Positions 53,038 through 63,215 of a stretch of 64,000 bases of DNA are shown here, piece after piece. The notes beneath the pieces are model-generated. The model had not been told where the DNA came from. It saw nothing but the letters and a program-made list of their open reading frames with translations, and ran no database searches. The stretch spans positions 496,001 through 560,000 of the forward strand of contig JAGKQI010000020.1 of assembly GCA_018806915.1 (NCBI GenBank), read 5' to 3'. The DNA comes from Phytophthora colocasiae. Taxonomy: Eukaryota; Oomycota; Peronosporomycetes; Peronosporales; Peronosporaceae. The translations under genes and the position numbers were made by a program. How positions within the stretch are numbered: the first letter of the stretch is position 1; every line of letters starts with the position of its first letter.

Positions 53038-55101
53038 TTGAACGTCCGCCTCACCGCTTTCGCCGCCGCGCTCGTCGGCTTGTCCAGCGGTGACAACGCC
53101 GCTAGCTGCCCGTTTGGCTACGACTCGGTCGCCGCCGTGCACCAGGCGGACCGCCAGATCTCCAGCGAGCTCTACGCCGCGCAGAGCTGCGATGTCATTG
53201 ACTACGAGCTCGTCAAGACCGACCTGCTGCACCTGATGACGGACTCGCAGGACTTCTGGCCCGCCGACTTTGGCCACTACGGTGGCCTCTTCATCCGCCT
53301 GGCGTGGCACTGCAACGGCTCGTACCGCCGCGCCGACGGCCGCGGAGGCTGCGACGGTGGCCGCATCCGCTTCAACCCGGAGCGCAGCTGGGCCGACAAT
53401 ACCAATCTCGACAAGGCTCTCGACCTGCTGGAGCCCATCAAGCTCAAGTACGGTGACGCGCTGTCGTGGGGTGATCTCATCGTGCTGTCCGGCGACGTTG
53501 CCATCGACAGCATGGGTGGTCCCGTGCTCGGCTTCTGCGGTGGTCGCCGCGACGACGTTGACGGCACGAGCAGCTTGCAGCTGGGCCCGACGCCCGAGCA
53601 GGAGAGCGTGGCACCGTGCAACGTGGACGGTCAGTGCAAGGAGCCTTTGGGCCCCACCACCATGGGTCTCATCTACGTGAACCCGGAGGGCCCCATGGGC
53701 AACCCCGACCCGGTTGGATCGGTGGCTGACGTGCGCGACACCTTCGAACGCATGGGCATGAACGATCGCGAGACGGTGGCGTTGATCGGCGGTGGTCACG
53801 CCTTTGGCAAGACGCACGGTGCGTGTCCGACGGGCCCCGGCCCCGATCCGACGCAGGACCCCCTGAATCCATGGGCTGGAACCTGCGGTGAGGGTGCGCT
53901 CAAGGGCAAGGGCAACAACACCTTTACGAGCGGCTTTGAGGGCGCGTGGACGTTCACGCCCACCAAGTGGGGCAACGGCTACTTCAAGGGCCTCACGGGT
54001 TTCGAGTGGGAGAAGTTCGACGGTCCTGGAGGCCACGTGCAGTGGCGCCCCGTTCCGGACACGACGCCGCCCGTGCGTATGCTGACGGCCGACATCGCTC
54101 TGCTGCACGACGAGAGCTACCACAACATCTCGCTCGAGTTCGCTGCGAACCAGACTGCTCTGGATGAGGCGTTCTCGCACGCCTGGTACAAACTGGTGTC
54201 GCGCGACCTCGGTCCGGTGGCTCGCTGCCGTGGTAACGACGTTCCGCCCGCTCAACCGTTCCAGAACCCGCTGCCACCGACGCCCGCTTCGCTGTCGGAC
54301 TTCGACGCCGTGCGCTCAGACATCCGCTCGCTGTTGACGAAGTCGGTGGACGGCCTGACGAGCGACTCCAGCAACAACGGCACGGCGTACAACGGTGCTC
54401 TGTTCGTGCATGCTGCGTGGCAGTGTGCATCGACGTTCCGCATCACGGACTACGCCGGCGGTTGCAACGGCGCCCGCATCCGCTTCTCGCCCGAGAAGGA
54501 CTGGTCGGTGAACGCTGGCGTGGACAAGATCATCGCCGCGCTGGAGCCCGTGAAGGAGTCGTACCCGACGTTGTCGACGGCCGACTTGATCGTGCTGGCT
54601 GGCCAAGTGGCTCTGGAAGACGCCGGTAACGTGACCATCGATTTCCTGGGAGGCCGTACGGACGCCGAGAACGGCAACGGTACGGAGATCCTGGCCCCTC
54701 GCGAGTACTACAACACGACTCTGATCGCCGTGCGCGACAACATCAAGATCCTCGGTGTGTCACCTGTCGAGGCTGTGGCTCTAGCCGGTCGCCCGCGCAG
54801 TGTGGAGCAGCAGAAGGTGCTGGACTACAGCGGTTCGTACAGCAACAACTCGCTCACTCTGTCGAATGAGTACTTCCAGGTGCTCCTGAATGAGACGTGG
54901 ACGGAAGTGTCGGAGAAGGAGTTCAAGGCGGAAGGCAAGGACGTGTACATGATGGACACGGATGTGGCGCTGCTGGCAGCACCCGAACTGAAGGAGGCGG
55001 TGCAACTGTTCGCGTCGGAGGAGACCGTCTTCAAGCACGTCTTCTCTTCGGCCTGGGCCAAGGTCATGACGGCCGACCACTTTAACGCGAGCAGCTACTA
55101 A
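53038..55101 (+). CDS. katG: Secreted catalase-peroxidase, copy 2
   Basis: 687 residues from the TTG at 53038, with the same haem-site residues as copy 1 (Arg87, Trp90, His91, Tyr213, His254, Met348, Asp352) and the same leader NVRLTAFAAALVGL. It differs from copy 1 by Glu/Asp in VAI(E/D)SMGG, Asn/Asp in VADVR(N/D)TF, Gly/Asp in KVL(G/D)YSG and Leu/Val in MDTD(L/V)AL. The frame is open to an ATG at 52837, but that region is Copia LTR and unrelated flank and lies upstream of the initiator-like site. A Copia LTR remnant ends about 75 bp upstream and may supply or disturb regulation. Convergent with GST2. Confidence 0.9.
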   Translation: MNVRLTAFAAALVGLSSGDNAASCPFGYDSVAAVHQADRQISSELYAAQSCDVIDYELVKTDLLHLMTDSQDFWPADFGHYGGLFIRLAWHCNGSYRRADGRGGCDGGRIRFNPERSWADNTNLDKALDLLEPIKLKYGDALSWGDLIVLSGDVAIDSMGGPVLGFCGGRRDDVDGTSSLQLGPTPEQESVAPCNVDGQCKEPLGPTTMGLIYVNPEGPMGNPDPVGSVADVRDTFERMGMNDRETVALIGGGHAFGKTHGACPTGPGPDPTQDPLNPWAGTCGEGALKGKGNNTFTSGFEGAWTFTPTKWGNGYFKGLTGFEWEKFDGPGGHVQWRPVPDTTPPVRMLTADIALLHDESYHNISLEFAANQTALDEAFSHAWYKLVSRDLGPVARCRGNDVPPAQPFQNPLPPTPASLSDFDAVRSDIRSLLTKSVDGLTSDSSNNGTAYNGALFVHAAWQCASTFRITDYAGGCNGARIRFSPEKDWSVNAGVDKIIAALEPVKESYPTLSTADLIVLAGQVALEDAGNVTIDFLGGRTDAENGNGTEILAPREYYNTTLIAVRDNIKILGVSPVEAVALAGRPRSVEQQKVLDYSGSYSNNSLTLSNEYFQVLLNETWTEVSEKEFKAEGKDVYMMDTDVALLAAPELKEAVQLFASEETVFKHVFSSAWAKVMTADHFNASSY

Positions 55102-55429
55102 GACGTGCAGCGGCGTGCGGCTCGTTGTCGAGGAGAGCTTACAAACACTATTACCCCGTAGTACGGACACGGTAGATTAATAAAAAATCAATGTCGTATG
55201 ATCAGCTCGCGTTGTACAGTAGCGACCTTCGTGCAGCAACAAGAGTTTGCTAAAATGATTTCCGTATCTTAGACACAACCCCCAAAACGCGGGAAACCAC
55301 CATTTTGTGCGCAAGTTGTTAATAGGCTGGAAACGAATTCACTGGCCTCGGAGATTGTCTTTGACGTACACAAGAACAAAAGAACAAATGCATCGTGAAT
55401 TGACTACAGGCCCTCTCTACGCACGAAGC

Positions 55430-56032
55430 TCAGGTGGACCTACTGCTTGGACAGGTAGGCAGCGACCTTGGGCTCCGCCTTGACATTGCGGCTAGCTTGG
55501 GGAACACGTCCATCGAGAACTCCGGGAAAATCCACTTCACCTTGTTGTCTACAACATCGAGGAGGTGCAGATCGGCGTACGAGAGCTGCTCGCCGAGGAT
55601 GAACTTGCCAGCGACCGTCTTCTCTAATGTGGCAAAGAACTTGGGCACCATTTCCTCGATGAACACCTTCTTCTTCTGAGCCTTCTCAGCCTCGTCCTGC
55701 GTCTTGAACATAAAGTCCACGAAAGGTTCCTCAATATCGTTCAGCGAGCAGGAGAATCCGTCAGCCTTGAGCGCCTCTAGTGCATCGCTCGGGTAGAGTC
55801 CGGCGAGCTTGGCGGCGTAGCGGGAGATGGCCATACTCTGGGCGTACACCGCGCCGTCCAGCTCGAGGATTGGTACCTGGCCGAACGGCAGCGTCGGCTT
55901 GAGCACCGCGAAGTCGGGTTTCGTGATGCGGTCGTCTGTGAAGGAGATGCCGCCGTAGTTGAAGATCAGGCGCGAGAGCTCGGCACGGCCCTTGATGCCG
56001 AAGTAGGTGAGCTTGAGGTCGGACGGAGCCAT
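55430..56032 (-). CDS. Glutathione S-transferase (GST2) with altered C-terminus
   Basis: 200 codons, start MAPSDLKLTYFGIKGRAEL with Tyr10 as likely catalytic residue; G-site loop QSMAISRYAAKLAGLYP and C-domain GKFILGEQLSYADLHLLD as in GST1. Compared with GST1, 10 bases are missing after the codons for FPKLAA (about 55492), so the last ~18 residues are read in another frame and end in SSRST. The original end, NVKAEPKVAAYLSKQ, is still present in the neighbouring frame. The GST core is complete, so function may remain, or this is a pseudogene in an early state. Upstream ATGs to 56257 are ignored because the initiator-like site lies at 56078. Confidence 0.85.
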   Translation of the reverse strand: MAPSDLKLTYFGIKGRAELSRLIFNYGGISFTDDRITKPDFAVLKPTLPFGQVPILELDGAVYAQSMAISRYAAKLAGLYPSDALEALKADGFSCSLNDIEEPFVDFMFKTQDEAEKAQKKKVFIEEMVPKFFATLEKTVAGKFILGEQLSYADLHLLDVVDNKVKWIFPEFSMDVFPKLAAMSRRSPRSLPTCPSSRST

Positions 56033-56077
56033 GATATAATACGGAGAAGGCTGGTGGGAACTTGAGTGCGGTTTAGC

Positions 56078-56093
56078 AAATTTGAGAATGAGG
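56078..56093 (-). promoter_or_regulatory. Oomycete core promoter of GST2
   Basis: On the minus strand CCTCATTCTCAAATTT matches GCTCATTYYNCAWTTT at 14 of 16 positions, 46 bp before the ATG. This is the best core-promoter match in the window. Confidence 0.65.
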
Positions 56094-56266
56094 TTTTGAA
56101 CGTCTCCAGTGAATCTCGGCACTTGAGCAGTCGATGCTGACAATGTCACGCATATCGTAACATAATATGTATTATGTGGCGCTACTGTACGAGACAAGGT
56201 GTCGTAAACCACTGTTACGACCGGATTACGAGTTGCTGGCATGAACATACGTATCAACTACCATGC

Positions 56267-57202
56267 TGTTGTAAGTTTTACTTGAGCTAGACGAAGTAGA
56301 TTGGAGACTGATGTATTATGTAGTTAGATAAAAGGCCGAATGCCTGTGTCAATATGCATGCCTCCTGTGAGGAGTTTCTCAACTTCCCGTACTCCTACGT
56401 CTCGTACGGAGATTCCTCACCTTCTCGTGTCCTGCGAAGATACACTTCATTTCAACAGCTTCTCAGGATCTCCTGACACCTGGATCTCCGCCATCTTCCG
56501 ACACTCCTTCCCGCGATGTCATCCTGTCAGCATCACCAGCTCACGAATTTCCTTGAGTCGAGGCGCTGGTAGAGCTTTCGTCAGTATGTCGGCGCGCATC
56601 CTCTTAGACTCACAGTACGCCACGGCGATTACCTTCTTTTTGACGAAGTCCTTTACGAACTTGTGGCGTGTATCGATATGCTTGGCTCTGCCGGATGTGT
56701 CCTCGCCTTCTAGTTGAGCAATAGCCGCTTGATTGTCCACGTAAAGTACCGACGGCACTCGTAACTTCAATCCAATTTCTTTTAAGCACTCTATAATACC
56801 TATCATTTCTGCTGTAATACGTGACGCAGCTACGAACTCTGACTCCATCGTCGAGAGTGAGACACAAGCCTGCTTCTTGCAGATCCAGGAAACCACGGCA
56901 CCTGCCACCATAACAACCCCACCCGTCACAGATTTTCTGTCTTCCTTATCAGATGCGTAGTCGGCATCACTAAACGCCTCCACCATCACGTCGTTGTCCG
57001 CTACGCTCTCGTCTGTGTCCATCACGAATTTCAGATGCTTCGTGCCCTTCAAGTATCTTGCGATTCGTTTTGCTAATCTCCAGTCGCGCTTACGTGGTGC
57101 ATGTGAGTTTCTTGTAACTCGATGACCTGCAAACGAGATGTCGGGCCGCGTACATCTTGCAATCCACAGCAAACTTCCAACCAATGATTGGAAGGTTTGT
57201 GC
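56267..57202 (-). mobile_element. Second Copia element, 3' end only
   Basis: A 191-bp LTR at 56267-56457 (TGTTGAAATGAAG to AAACTTACAACA on the minus strand) follows the RNase H end of pol (56519-57202). The pol reading begins AQTFQSLVGSLLWIARC and is cut at 57202 by the Gypsy-2 LTR. The 5' part of the element is not seen to the right of Gypsy-2. Confidence 0.82.
56519..57202 (-). pseudogene. Copia RNase H domain fragment
   Basis: The open reading frame contains the Copia RNase H hallmarks FSDADYASDKEDRKSVTGGV, STMESEFVAASRITAE and LYVDNQAAIAQLE, followed by AKHIDTRHKFVKDFV and ADILTKALPAPRLKEIRELV. It diverges from the Copia at 15563, so it is a different family. Truncated at its N-terminus by Gypsy-2. 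Confidence 0.85.
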
Positions 57203-57786
57203 TGTTGGGCGCCCGGGCGCTCCATGTAATGGGTCTACTTAGACCTATTAGGTGGCGTACACGTGCGCTTACGTGTATGAGGAAGCGTGCAATTAGAATA
57301 GACTTAATTTAAGTATACTTATTTAAATAAGTATAATTAAATCAAATATAACTAAATGAAACTGCAAAAATACCGTAAAATGAGAACTGTTATTGAATTT
57401 GGCATAAGCCAATTATGGACCTCCTAAAACTGTTTGTTATCTATTTCTAAAGGGTCTGCCAACGTGTGGTTGGCAGAAACTCTGCTCAGTGATTGGTAGA
57501 AATCCGTTACTTTCTACCAATAATATGCACAAATGCACACGAACCATCCAATAATGTGGTTCGCCCATGTATCCTTTGGTGTGTACAGCACACCAAGGTC
57601 TGAGGCCCATGTCCAACCTCTAACAGTTATCCTAACTGTTAGAGTTACAAGTGGTACAACCACTTGTACGTGTAACCCCGTTACACCATCCCCCCGTTAA
57701 GATTCGACGTATCGGTCTCGATACGTCAATCAACAGAACTTGACAAGACCGTCAAATTCCCAAGAGAAATCCGAGTTCATTTCGCA

Positions 57787-59335
57787 ATGGACTCGCCAAC
57801 GCCCACGTCTCCGTCCGCTTCTGCGGACGCGCAAGCCTCTCCTGCTGCCTCTGCAGCAGGAACAACGACCTCAGCAGTGCCCACTAGCACTGCTGCTTCC
57901 AGCGGTCCGACAGAGAAACTCTCTGTCACCAAGTACCATGCTCTCCATAAGGAGAAGCACGAGAAGAAGAAGAAGTCTTCTTCTCTAGCAGAGATTAGGA
58001 ATCCTGTTGTCCCTCTCAAAGAACTCTTTGGAGAGGACTACGAAGACATCCTCGACTACGAGGAGGATGTCGAGGAGGGGGAGGTTGATGTCAAGGCTCC
58101 CGCTCCCGTGTCTTCGTCCGAAGACACGTCAGACCCACCCGTGGGATCTCGACGACCTCGTGATGAGGCCTCGGACGCTTCAAGCTCGAAGCGTCCGCGC
58201 AGTGATGATGAAGCGTCCCCCATGTCGAGGGCGCTTCACTGCCCCGCGCACTGATCCGCCAGTGCGCACACCATGGATGCCTACTGAGGCAGAAATCCAT
58301 GACCGGTTCGGTGCTAGTTCACCACCGAACCCGATACTGTTGTACTCATGCAACAGTATCAACGACGACGACGTCGCCGCTAAGGTTGTCTTTGAGTCCG
58401 AGACTCAAAGACGCGACTACTATATCGGGCTCTTCCACGAGCTCCGATACTATGCAGCGAAGAAGACTTCGCGCAAGAGCAAAGTGCCAGAGTGGCAGGC
58501 ACTTTGTCAGTCGTGGAACGCCTTTGTTGATAACTTCAACAAAGACCCGAAGGCATACCGCGATCGCGTTGCTGCGGCTCGCGATCGCTACTACACTTAC
58601 ACTACACGTGGTAAGTGTGAACGCCTCCATGATCAGTCCATGGAAGCGGGGATCCCATGTGCCGTTCCCTTTGGCACACCCTGCCCGTGTTGCCAACCCT
58701 TGGCAACACGTCTCACCGAAAGTGATCTCCTGGGGTACACGGTCGTCCGTGTACCCGATCACATCAAGGAGCTCCGTGGTCGTATTGTGCCACGCGAAGC
58801 TCCGAGTGCTGTGGCTGACCGCAGCACTCCTCGTGCAGGGTTTAACCCTGCAAGTTATGGTGGGCTTCGTACGCCCTCACCATTTCCGGAACGTCCTCCA
58901 TCAGGACGTTCCGCGGCTCCCATGTATCTCGATGGGGAGGAAATCCTCTCCAACGAATACGAAAACGAACCCCTTGAGAGTTCGTTCTCTTATGAGCCAC
59001 AATCCGCTCAACAATCCAGCGGATCGCTCCACGCGGGTCGCGCAACGGCGGCGGAGGGGGTGGGAACACTCCCTCCGCATGGGCAACGCTATGACCATGA
59101 CGATCGTGCCCTGCACGATCGAGTTGCTGCGCTGGAACAGACACAGAGCGCTGAGATAGCTGCTCTGAAGCAGGAGGTTCGTGTCCTCCGTGCTGAGGTC
59201 TGCGAGGCAGCTCAGACTGCCTCGAACCTCTCGTCCGGTCTTGGGACGAGAGTGAACCGGTTGATCGACCGTGTCGACGGTCTCGAGAAGGCCTTCCAGG
59301 CCTCTCGCACTCCTCAGTCGGACTACCAACCCTAG
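57787..59335 (+). CDS. Antisense ORF of Gypsy-2 (one frameshift)
   Basis: Starts 102 bp from the 3' LTR on the strand opposite pol. The first frame (57787-58254): Ser/Ala-rich start, KLSVTKYHALHKEKHEKKKK, acidic EDYEDILDYEEDVEEGEVDV, then PRDEASDASSSKRPRSDDEA. A single frameshift near 58245 leads to 59335: DPPVRTPWMPTEAEIHDRFG, YIGLFHELRYYAAKKTSRKS, PEWQALCQSWNAFVDNFNKD, a CPCC pair, and a C-terminal coiled coil (RVAALEQTQSAEIAALKQEV, RVNRLIDRVDGLEKAF). About 1.05 kb lies outside pol; the last ~490 bp overlap the pol end. It shares the LSV..Y and EEGEV motifs and the layout with the Gypsy-1 antisense protein. Function unknown. Confidence 0.7.
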
Positions 59336-62300
59336 GTAGTCCGTGCTGCACGTACGGCTTCAACCGCCCGACGTAGAAGGTCGGGTGGAGCCTCATGCTG
59401 GACGGTATGTCCAGCCGGTACGCGTTACGATGCCGTTCAAGTACTTTGAACGGCCCAATGAATCTTGGAGCAAGCTTGCTTGCTCCAAAGTCAGACACTG
59501 CATGTCTAGGTAGGTTTTGTGTAGCTAACAAAACTAATGAACCCTTTTCGAATTCATTTGTGTTGCCTCTACCAAAAGTATCAGCGTTCAGCTTCTGTCG
59601 ATCGACAGAAGCTGCCATAGCATCTTGGACAAACCGTATGACGGCTTGTCTTCGCTGGACAAAGTCTAGCGCACCCGAGCTGAATCCTTTCAGCTTGTCG
59701 CCCTTGTCAGCAGCAGGCCCTGCCTGCTCGCTATCATCTCTCATGTCTGTGCCCGGCACAGACATCGCGCGCTCGTTCCTGCTCGAACGAGACGTCGCAC
59801 GCGTCACCGCAGCTGATAGTGTGCTGCTATCAGTTGCATTCTGCGGTTGTTCGGACGCAACCGTAGATCCTCCCCCACTTAAGGAGGAAGCTACCCCGCC
59901 AAGCATGCTCGGCAATCGTGGATGCCTCATGGCGTTCACGTAGAACGGTGTATGCCCTGTCGAGGCATGCACCGAGTTGTTGATGGCAAACTCTGCCATC
60001 GGCAAGCACTCGCTCCAATGCGGGAACGAGTGAGCGTAGCTCTTCAACGTGTCACCCAATACACGGTTGACACGTTCGGTCTGTCCGTCCGTCTGCGGAT
60101 GATCCGCAGTCGACATTAACTGTGAACCAAGAAGTGTAAACACTTCTTGCCAGAACCGCGCTGTGAAGCGTGGATCACGGTCCGACACAATGTCGAGCGG
60201 CATGCCATGGTGTTTGAACACCATGTCAACAAACAGTCGCGCAGTCTGCGCGGCTGTAACAGTAGCTGGGACGGCAGCAAGATGAACCATCTTGCTGAAT
60301 CGGTCCACAAAGACAACGATGCCCGTCCTCCGCTTGCTGTCAGGCGGAAGACCGAAGACAAAGTCCATGGACATGGACTGCCAACACTCCGACGGAGTCG
60401 GTAGTGATTGAAGAGGAGCCTGCGAGAACTGCGCAGGCTTCACGCGTTGACAAACCTCGCAAGCACGTACGTACTTGCGCACCCACTTGTACTGGTGGTG
60501 CCAGTAGAAATCACGCGTGAGAAGAGTGTATGTCTTCTCACGACCCGGATGCCCTGCCGTGGGGGCATCGTGATACTCGAACATGATCCTCAACCGGAGG
60601 TCATGATCATTCGGAACGACAATGCGATCCGCATTGTCGTCTACTGCACTGTACAACAGTAGGCCTTCGTGTACACGATAGCGGTGTACACGAGCTCGAA
60701 GATGAGGGGTTAGCTTCCGACGTGCCACGTCGGAAGGTGCTGCGAGGAACTCCAGCAGCCCCTTCGCGTCTACATCCCTTGCATACGCGTTCTTCACGTC
60801 GTCAATCAACGTTGACGACGGCACACTTGTCCTCACGACGCCAACTGCGTTGGCGTCGACCGTCTCCGCATAGTCAGGTCGACGCGATAACGCGTCGGCC
60901 ACTACATTGAGTCTTCCGGGTTTGTACTCCACCCGGAAGTTGTACTCCGCGAAGAAGGACAACCATCTCGCCATACGTTGCAAGATGTGCGGCGATTTAA
61001 TCGCCGTACGCAATGATGCGTGGTCTGTATAGACCACGAACGGTCTACTCCCAAGTGGATACACTCGGAACTTTGCGAGTGCATACTTCATGGCAAGGAG
61101 CTCCTTGTCATGTACGGGGTAATTGCGCTCAGCTGGCTTCAGCTGACGCGATTGATAGTAGACTACACGATCACGCCCTTCGTGATCGTGTTGCATCAAT
61201 GCACATCCGATTGCAAAGTCGGATGCATCGCACACTACGTGGAATGGACGATCTTGGTCCGCCACGGCCAAGATCGGCGCTTCAGTCAAGCCCTGCTTGA
61301 CTGCACCGAATGCCTCCTCGCACTCGGTCGTCCAAATCCACTCAGCTTCTTTCTTAAGAAGCTGTGACAACGGGCGAATCTTGCCCGCATAGTTCTCCAC
61401 GTACTTGCACAAGTACGTGGCAAGCCCAAGGAACTGCCTCAGTTCCTTCACATTGGATGGCGTGGGCCATTCATTGATCACTCTGACCTTCTCTGGGTCA
61501 GGGCGCACGCCGTCTTTCCCCACGAGACACCCCAGCACGGGTATCTCGCTCGCCCCGAAGATACACTTCTTCAGGTTCGCATAGAGCTTATGCTTCCTCA
61601 TAAGCTCTAGCAGCTTCCGGAGATGCACCTTGTGCATCTCAATGTCCGTCTTCCCGTTCACAGCCCGGCTGTGGACGAACACGTCGTCGAAGTAGCTCGG
61701 TGCGAAGTCGCGCACCGAGCGCAATAGATGTGTCACGCATCTATTGAACGTCGCAGGGGCGTTCTTAAGCCCCTGTGGCATGACGAGCCACTCCCAAAGC
61801 ATACCGCTTGGAGTGCTTACCGCAGTGAGAGGGATGTCCCTCTCACGCATGAGGATCTGATAGAATCCATTACGCAGATCTAGAGCACTGAAGATAGTGC
61901 TCAAGGCCATCGAATCGATGATAACATCTTTTCGCGGTATCGGCGTCTGCGCCGGTATCGTCGCATCGTTCAACTTGTTGTACGCATGAACGATGCGCCA
62001 GCCGCCCTGTGGTTTTTAACACAGAACGTTGGAGCACTGTGCGGGGACTTCGATTCCCGCACTTGACCTGCAAGACGACGACTTTCAAAGAAGTCGTCGA
62101 TCGCTTGCACTTGTTCACGCGGCAGTGGCCACTGCCGTGTAACACAGTACTTCGTGCCCGGCACGAGATCAATCTCGTGCTGTACGCCCTTATCCTTCGG
62201 AAGCTCCGAAGGAATCTCGTCCGGGAGTACATCCTTGTACTCCCGCAGAACTTCGTAGTAGGGACTCGACCTCAACGAGTCCCAACTCTGCTCTTCGAAG

Positions 62301-62341
62301 TGCTGCTTCTTAGTCTTCGCACTGAGGGAGTCATCTGACAC
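58842..62341 (-). pseudogene. Gypsy-2 pol, frameshifted and N-truncated
   Basis: The upstream frame (62341-61970) gives the start of reverse transcriptase (GVQHEIDLVPGTKYCVTRQW, RESKSPHSAPTFCVK) and shifts near 62015. The main frame (61973-58842, 1043 codons) has RT with SYFDDVFVHS, RNase H with VVCDASDFAIGCALMQ, integrase (GHPGREKTYTLLTRDFYWH, CEVCQRVKP, SMDFVFGLPPD, SDRDPRFTARFW, HPQTDGQTERVNR) and a chromodomain-like C-terminus (VRFRIRWRGFPPHRDTWEP). No protease or gag remains. Confidence 0.88.
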
Positions 62342-62345
62342 GTTG

Positions 62346-62834
62346 CTAATTACGATTTTTCGAGTGGATATGGACGTTTCGCTGTGATGTGATTGGACAT
62401 ATAATGGATTGTGGGAGAAAGGGAGATGTGGGACGAGGTTATGTCCCGTGCGACAATAATGGATCTGTGGAAGAAAACTGCTTTATATATTAACCTTCAC
62501 CTGTACTGCAAAGGGGCCCAAGAGATCAGAAGTGTTCCTCGGAAAAGTGCACAAACTCCGAGAGGCAATAACACTCAGTCTGATCACCGGACTTTCCCCG
62601 ACGATGAGTGCCTAAAGGTTGGCAGAAAGTCTCTCAGAAGAATGTATCTCTGAGAGACCTCATCCCGTTGCCGTCCTGTGTGACGATGATGGTTCAAGGA
62701 ATATAATTATACCCACAAGATACCAAGTATCGCGCACCGGACGTAGCGCACCCCGCGCATATCCCGATTGGACTTCGTGCGTTGTAGCATACGTGCTCCG
62801 CTCCCTAAAAACGCTCATGGATTTCTGGTATCAC
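62346..62834. other. No gene recognised
   Basis: Sequence beyond the broken 5' end of Gypsy-2, with no convincing ORF or element. Confidence 0.4.
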
Positions 62835-63215
62835 GCATAGAAATTCTGATATCACACCATGAAGTCTGATGTACATGAAGTCCGACGTACATGAAGTCCG
62901 ACGTACATGAAGTCCGACGTACATGAAGTCCGACGTACATGAAGTCCGACGTACATGAGTCTGACGAACATGATTCTGGTAAACAAGTCTGATGTGTCCG
63001 GCTTATACAAGCAATATTCCAGACATCACCAGTTTCCGATGAACAGACTCTGACGTACAAGACTCCGATGATCAGACCCAAGTGTCACGACTCTGGTATT
63101 TACGACTCTGATGTACATGATTCCGGGGTACATGGTTCCGATGAACATGTCTCCGACGTACATGATTCCAGACCCTGATGAACAGGATACCAGACTCTGA
63201 CACTCTGAAGTCCAC
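62835..63215 (+). repeat. 16-bp minisatellite
   Basis: Six near-perfect units ACATGAAGTCCGACGT at 62871-62965, flanked by increasingly degenerate copies (GTACATGATTCCGGG, GAACATGTCTCCGACG) out to about 63215. The unit length is not a multiple of three, so the open frames across it are not evidence of coding. Confidence 0.85.

Larger units (their letters stand above)
52996..55332. repeat. Inverted-duplication arm B (katG2 with 3' flank)
   Basis: The near-identical inverse of 1752-4065. Homology starts exactly at the initiator motif and ends about 230 bp past the katG stop. Confidence 0.9.
57203..62345 (-). mobile_element. Ty3/Gypsy element 2, 5'-truncated
   Basis: A 3' LTR at 57203-57685 (TGTAACGGGGTTACACG to GCGCCCAACA on the minus strand) with purine tract GGGGGGATGG beside it. 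Pol follows to 62341, where protease, gag and the 5' LTR are absent. It is related to Gypsy-1: a similar LTR start, the same pol order with chromodomain, and the same antisense ORF. Confidence 0.88.
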
